DNA of 7,732 bases, taken from an uncultured Oscillochloris sp. Its GTDB lineage: Bacteria > Chloroflexota > Chloroflexia > Chloroflexales > Chloroflexaceae. The translations under genes were made by a program, and so were the position numbers. Each line of letters opens with the position of its first letter. Within the stretch, counting starts at the first letter, position 1. The stretch is taken from positions 1 to 7,732 of the forward strand of contig CAIRDL010000539.1 of the NCBI GenBank assembly GCA_903877345.1. The letters are read 5' to 3'. Below, piece after piece: positions 6,601 through 7,732 of this stretch. The notes under the pieces are model-generated. The model was not told the DNA's origin and ran no database searches. It saw only the letters and a program-made list of their open reading frames with translations.

Positions 6601-7732
6601 CAAGGGCTGTTTGAGCGCCACCAAACGCTCGAACTCCGCCACATCAAGCGGTTGGTCGCCCAGGCTAAGTTCCCAGTTGAAGCTGATCATATTGGCGAAG
6701 CTAAGGCGACCGGAGCTGTCACTGCCCTTCTTCTTGGTCTTGCGCGGGTTAGCGCGGAGGCGGGCCTTGAGTTGGCCGCCGCTTCCCCACCACGCCGGGA
6801 CGAGCACCCCGAAGCCGCTCTGCTCAAGCAAGGGCGCGGCTTCTTTGAGGAACGCAAAGGCTTCGTCGGTGCTGAGCGTCGCCCGGTCAGGTGCTTTGTC
6901 CAGCAGACTACGCTCAATGGGCGGGCAGAGCCGCGCCGCGAAGCCGAGGCCGCGCAACATGCGTTCCTGCGGGTGGGCAAAGCGGCGGTCGAGATAGTGG
7001 AACAACTGGCCGCGCTCGCGCCAAATCTGCGCCACCGGCACCAATAGACTCGGATCGTCCGTCGCCTGTAACAGATAGCTGAGCGCCCAAGCAGCCTGTT
7101 CGTCGCTGGGCGCATCTAGGCGAAACGTGATGCGGAAGCTCTCGTCGCCCGCGACATGTTCCTGGTCGGCCCACGTCTGCCAAGCGGTGAAAAGCTCCTC
7201 GGCGGGGCGACCCTGGAGCGCCAACAGCGGGTCGGGGCCAAGCAGCGCGGTGAGCCACGCGCCACCGAGGGCTTGCCGTTTACGAGTGAGTTGCGCGGTC
7301 AGTTCGGGTTTCGTAGCGGCAAGCGTGCGGGCCAGCGCGTCAGTCGTGGCGGCGAGGAAGGTGTCAACCAGCGTGCGCGATGCGGGTGCCGCCGTCGCGT
7401 CGTCTGTCACGGCGCGGCAAAGGGGCGGCAAGGCCCGAGCGAGCGCCGCGAACTTCCTGGCGGTGACGGGCGTCGGGCGCGGCTGCCAAACGGCGCGCAA
7501 ACGCTGACCGTCGCGCACAAGGGCCGGGAGGAACTGCTGCCCAGCGACCAGTTCGAGCACCAAGAGTGCTGCGCTACGCCAGGCGCGCAGGTCCGTACCC
7601 GCATCGTGCTGGTCGCCCAGCGCGAGCAGCGCCTCAAGGGCCTGTTGCGGCTCCAAAAGCAAGCCCCGGACACGCCACGGGGCGAGGGTCGGAGCCTCGG
7701 TGGGAACTTCGGCACCGGCGGCGCGTTGCTCG
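3670..7732 (-). CDS. SNF2-family DEAD/DEAH-like helicase with intein (5' partial)
   Basis: A Swi2/Snf2-type dsDNA-translocating ATPase. The frame stays open to the window edge; a TTG at 7662 is an in-frame codon, but upstream residues (TLAPWRVRG before LLLEPQQALEALLAL) look coding, so the true start is outside. In order: an N-terminal SNF2-associated region, with the conserved-looking LSFANMISFNWELSLGDQPLD near 6705-6640; the SNF2 ATPase with Walker A ADDMGLGK-T split by an intein (about 6252 and 5016), DEAQ box (4734-4723) and LTGTPVENRL motif III; then the helicase C lobe with GGVGLNLTRANHVFHFDRWWNP and the DQATDRAFRIGQ motif VI (3897-3862). It ends 10 nt before the SWIM gene. Because the intein breaks the P-loop, ATPase activity requires protein splicing. 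Role probably DNA repair or nucleoprotein remodelling, which is inference. Confidence 0.95.
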   Translation of the reverse strand, partial: EQRAAGAEVPTEAPTLAPWRVRGLLLEPQQALEALLALGDQHDAGTDLRAWRSAALLVLELVAGQQFLPALVRDGQRLRAVWQPRPTPVTARKFAALARALPPLCRAVTDDATAAPASRTLVDTFLAATTDALARTLAATKPELTAQLTRKRQALGGAWLTALLGPDPLLALQGRPAEELFTAWQTWADQEHVAGDESFRITFRLDAPSDEQAAWALSYLLQATDDPSLLVPVAQIWRERGQLFHYLDRRFAHPQERMLRGLGFAARLCPPIERSLLDKAPDRATLSTDEAFAFLKEAAPLLEQSGFGVLVPAWWGSGGQLKARLRANPRKTKKKGSDSSGRLSFANMISFNWELSLGDQPLDVAEFERLVALKQPLVQVRGQWVALDPAQMQRALTLFQRGGELTMTEALRLGLGGAPPPLPSGIAYAGMQAEGSLDELLRGLASSQQLEPLTQPASFVGQLRPYQERGLAWLAFMRRVGLGACLADDMGLGKCLLGSSLIFVNGTLKPIEQIWQQFAGATACDGEGLWAEPTAPLLVNAIAKATGQIVAVPVRRLYRQHVQEPLRTVCLEDGSTITLTRSHKFLTNKGWAADVQVGDYVCVPAQLVWAGVPADLDLIRLLAWQLAEGYEANDQAALKITQKDLAVLEALLETLKRIGQRYALKLNKPAIRTSKGRIAYLQLTSRAYQRFLATQGYQWGRRSAEKVIPDFVLQADDEGVRTFLRAYFDAEASVIAGMASIEIATASPLLMQQLVTMLRRFGIWMRVAQKWQCATNGARLSRPYQIGVIGGTSARRFLREVGFGNPRKQQLLEQICTVAANWPSPSLLPSLAGREEDRIRMRQVGSPLPTGEGLGVRAESAVMLDQEVFFCRVKSIEERPYTGWVYDLEVADQHNFVANNMLCHNTAQTIALFLHEQAQAPESGPTLLVCPTSVVGNWQRELARFAPTLRVHVHQGAERLRDTALTTAASAHEVVITSYPLLARDSATLQPVVWRTVVLDEAQNIKNSETRQAQAARALQAQTRLALTGTPVENRLTELWSIMTFLNPGYLGGETEFRRSFARPIERAGDTEAAEHLRRLTAPFILRRLKTDRTIISDLPDKLEMKVFVPLTQEQATLYEATVRDALSAIEDAESEDAATKRRGLVLAMLTKLKQICNHPANFLQDGSALRGRSGKLARLDEMLEELLAAGDRALIFTQFAAMGTLLQAHLAAQLGTEALFLHGGTPAKQRDGMVRQFQAAGGPSLFILSLKAGGVGLNLTRANHVFHFDRWWNPAVEDQATDRAFRIGQVQRVQVHKFVCGGTLEEQIDGMIESKRALAAQVLGAGEGWLTELSTDRLRELVTLRRTELSDE
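5017..6249 (-). mobile_element. Intein (411 aa) in the SNF2 Walker A motif
   Basis: The intein begins with Cys (codon 6249-6247) directly after GLGK and ends with His-Asn (Asn codon 5019-5017), followed by extein Thr that rejoins GLGKT. Block A is CLLGSSLIFVNG. Block B is GSTITLTRSHKF, with the TxxH residues at 5994-5983. Blocks F and G are VYDLEVADQHNFVAN and NMLCHN. The central part holds two LAGLIDADG-like helices, LLAWQLAEGYE (about 5868-5836) and FLRAYFDAEASV (about 5562-5525), with acidic residues in both, so a DOD homing endonuclease may still be active. Splicing residues (Cys1, block B His, penultimate His, terminal Asn, +1 Thr) are all present. It carries an in-frame REP-like insertion. 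Confidence 0.93.
5159..5267. repeat. REP-like palindromic element inside the intein
   Basis: Three hairpins are enclosed by an outer stem. CCCCTCTCCC (5173-5182) pairs perfectly with GGGAGAGGGG (5186-5195). CGCATC (5207-5212) pairs with GATGCG (5215-5220). CCTCTCTC (5226-5233) pairs with GAGAGAGG (5239-5246). The ends CCCTCaCCCCC (5160-5170) and GGGGGaGGG (about 5257-5265) can pair. Such C/T-rich palindromes are familiar as dispersed intergenic repeats in many bacteria. Here the element is translated on the minus strand as a Pro/Ser/Gly/Arg-rich linker (SPSLLPSLAGREED through SPLPTGEGLGVRAE) between the endonuclease domain and block F. Confidence 0.75.

Noticed and set aside
7660..7662. TTG at 7662 as the true start of the helicase
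   Set aside because: The same frame stays open with plausible coding residues (APWRVRG) to the window edge, so the gene is more likely truncated by the window.

Overview
This is a GC-rich bacterial window. The organism cannot be named from sequence alone. An intein-bearing SNF2 ATPase paired with a SWIM protein, a chloroplast-like group II intron and a C/T-rich palindromic repeat would all fit Chloroflexota, but that is a low-confidence inference.

Layout. Positions 1-96 form a nested inverted repeat. Positions about 97-490 hold no intact gene, only what looks like a frameshifted transposase remnant. A near-perfect extended -10 promoter (557-565) then drives a tRNA-Leu(UAA) gene (574-2675, encoded CCA). 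This gene is split in the middle of its anticodon by a 2016-nt group II intron (608-2623). The intron carries the GUGCG 5' end, a textbook domain V, a domain VI with a bulged A, and an EBS1 loop complementary to the end of exon 1. Its domain IV encodes a 466-aa maturase (1120-2520). An intrinsic terminator follows the tRNA at 2679-2715, so the tRNA is a single-gene transcription unit.

On the minus strand, converging on the tRNA, lies a two-gene operon: a SNF2-family helicase (3670 to beyond 7732, 5' end outside the window) and a SWIM zinc-finger protein (2793-3659), 10 nt apart. The helicase is interrupted exactly inside its Walker A motif by a 411-codon intein with a LAGLIDADG-type endonuclease. 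A REP-like palindromic repeat (about 5159-5267) sits in frame inside that intein.

The most notable system is the tRNA intron. The encoded protein keeps its maturase (X) region. It has lost the metal-binding Asp of RT motif A (Gly140) and the second Asp of the YADD box (YADA, Ala246), has degenerate or shortened RT1-RT2 motifs, and lacks an HNH domain. The open frame is nevertheless intact. The simplest reading is an immobile intron kept only because the cell needs to splice its own tRNA-Leu(UAA). That would be a bacterial parallel to plastid trnK/MatK, at the anticodon site occupied by a group I intron in cyanobacterial and plastid trnL(UAA).
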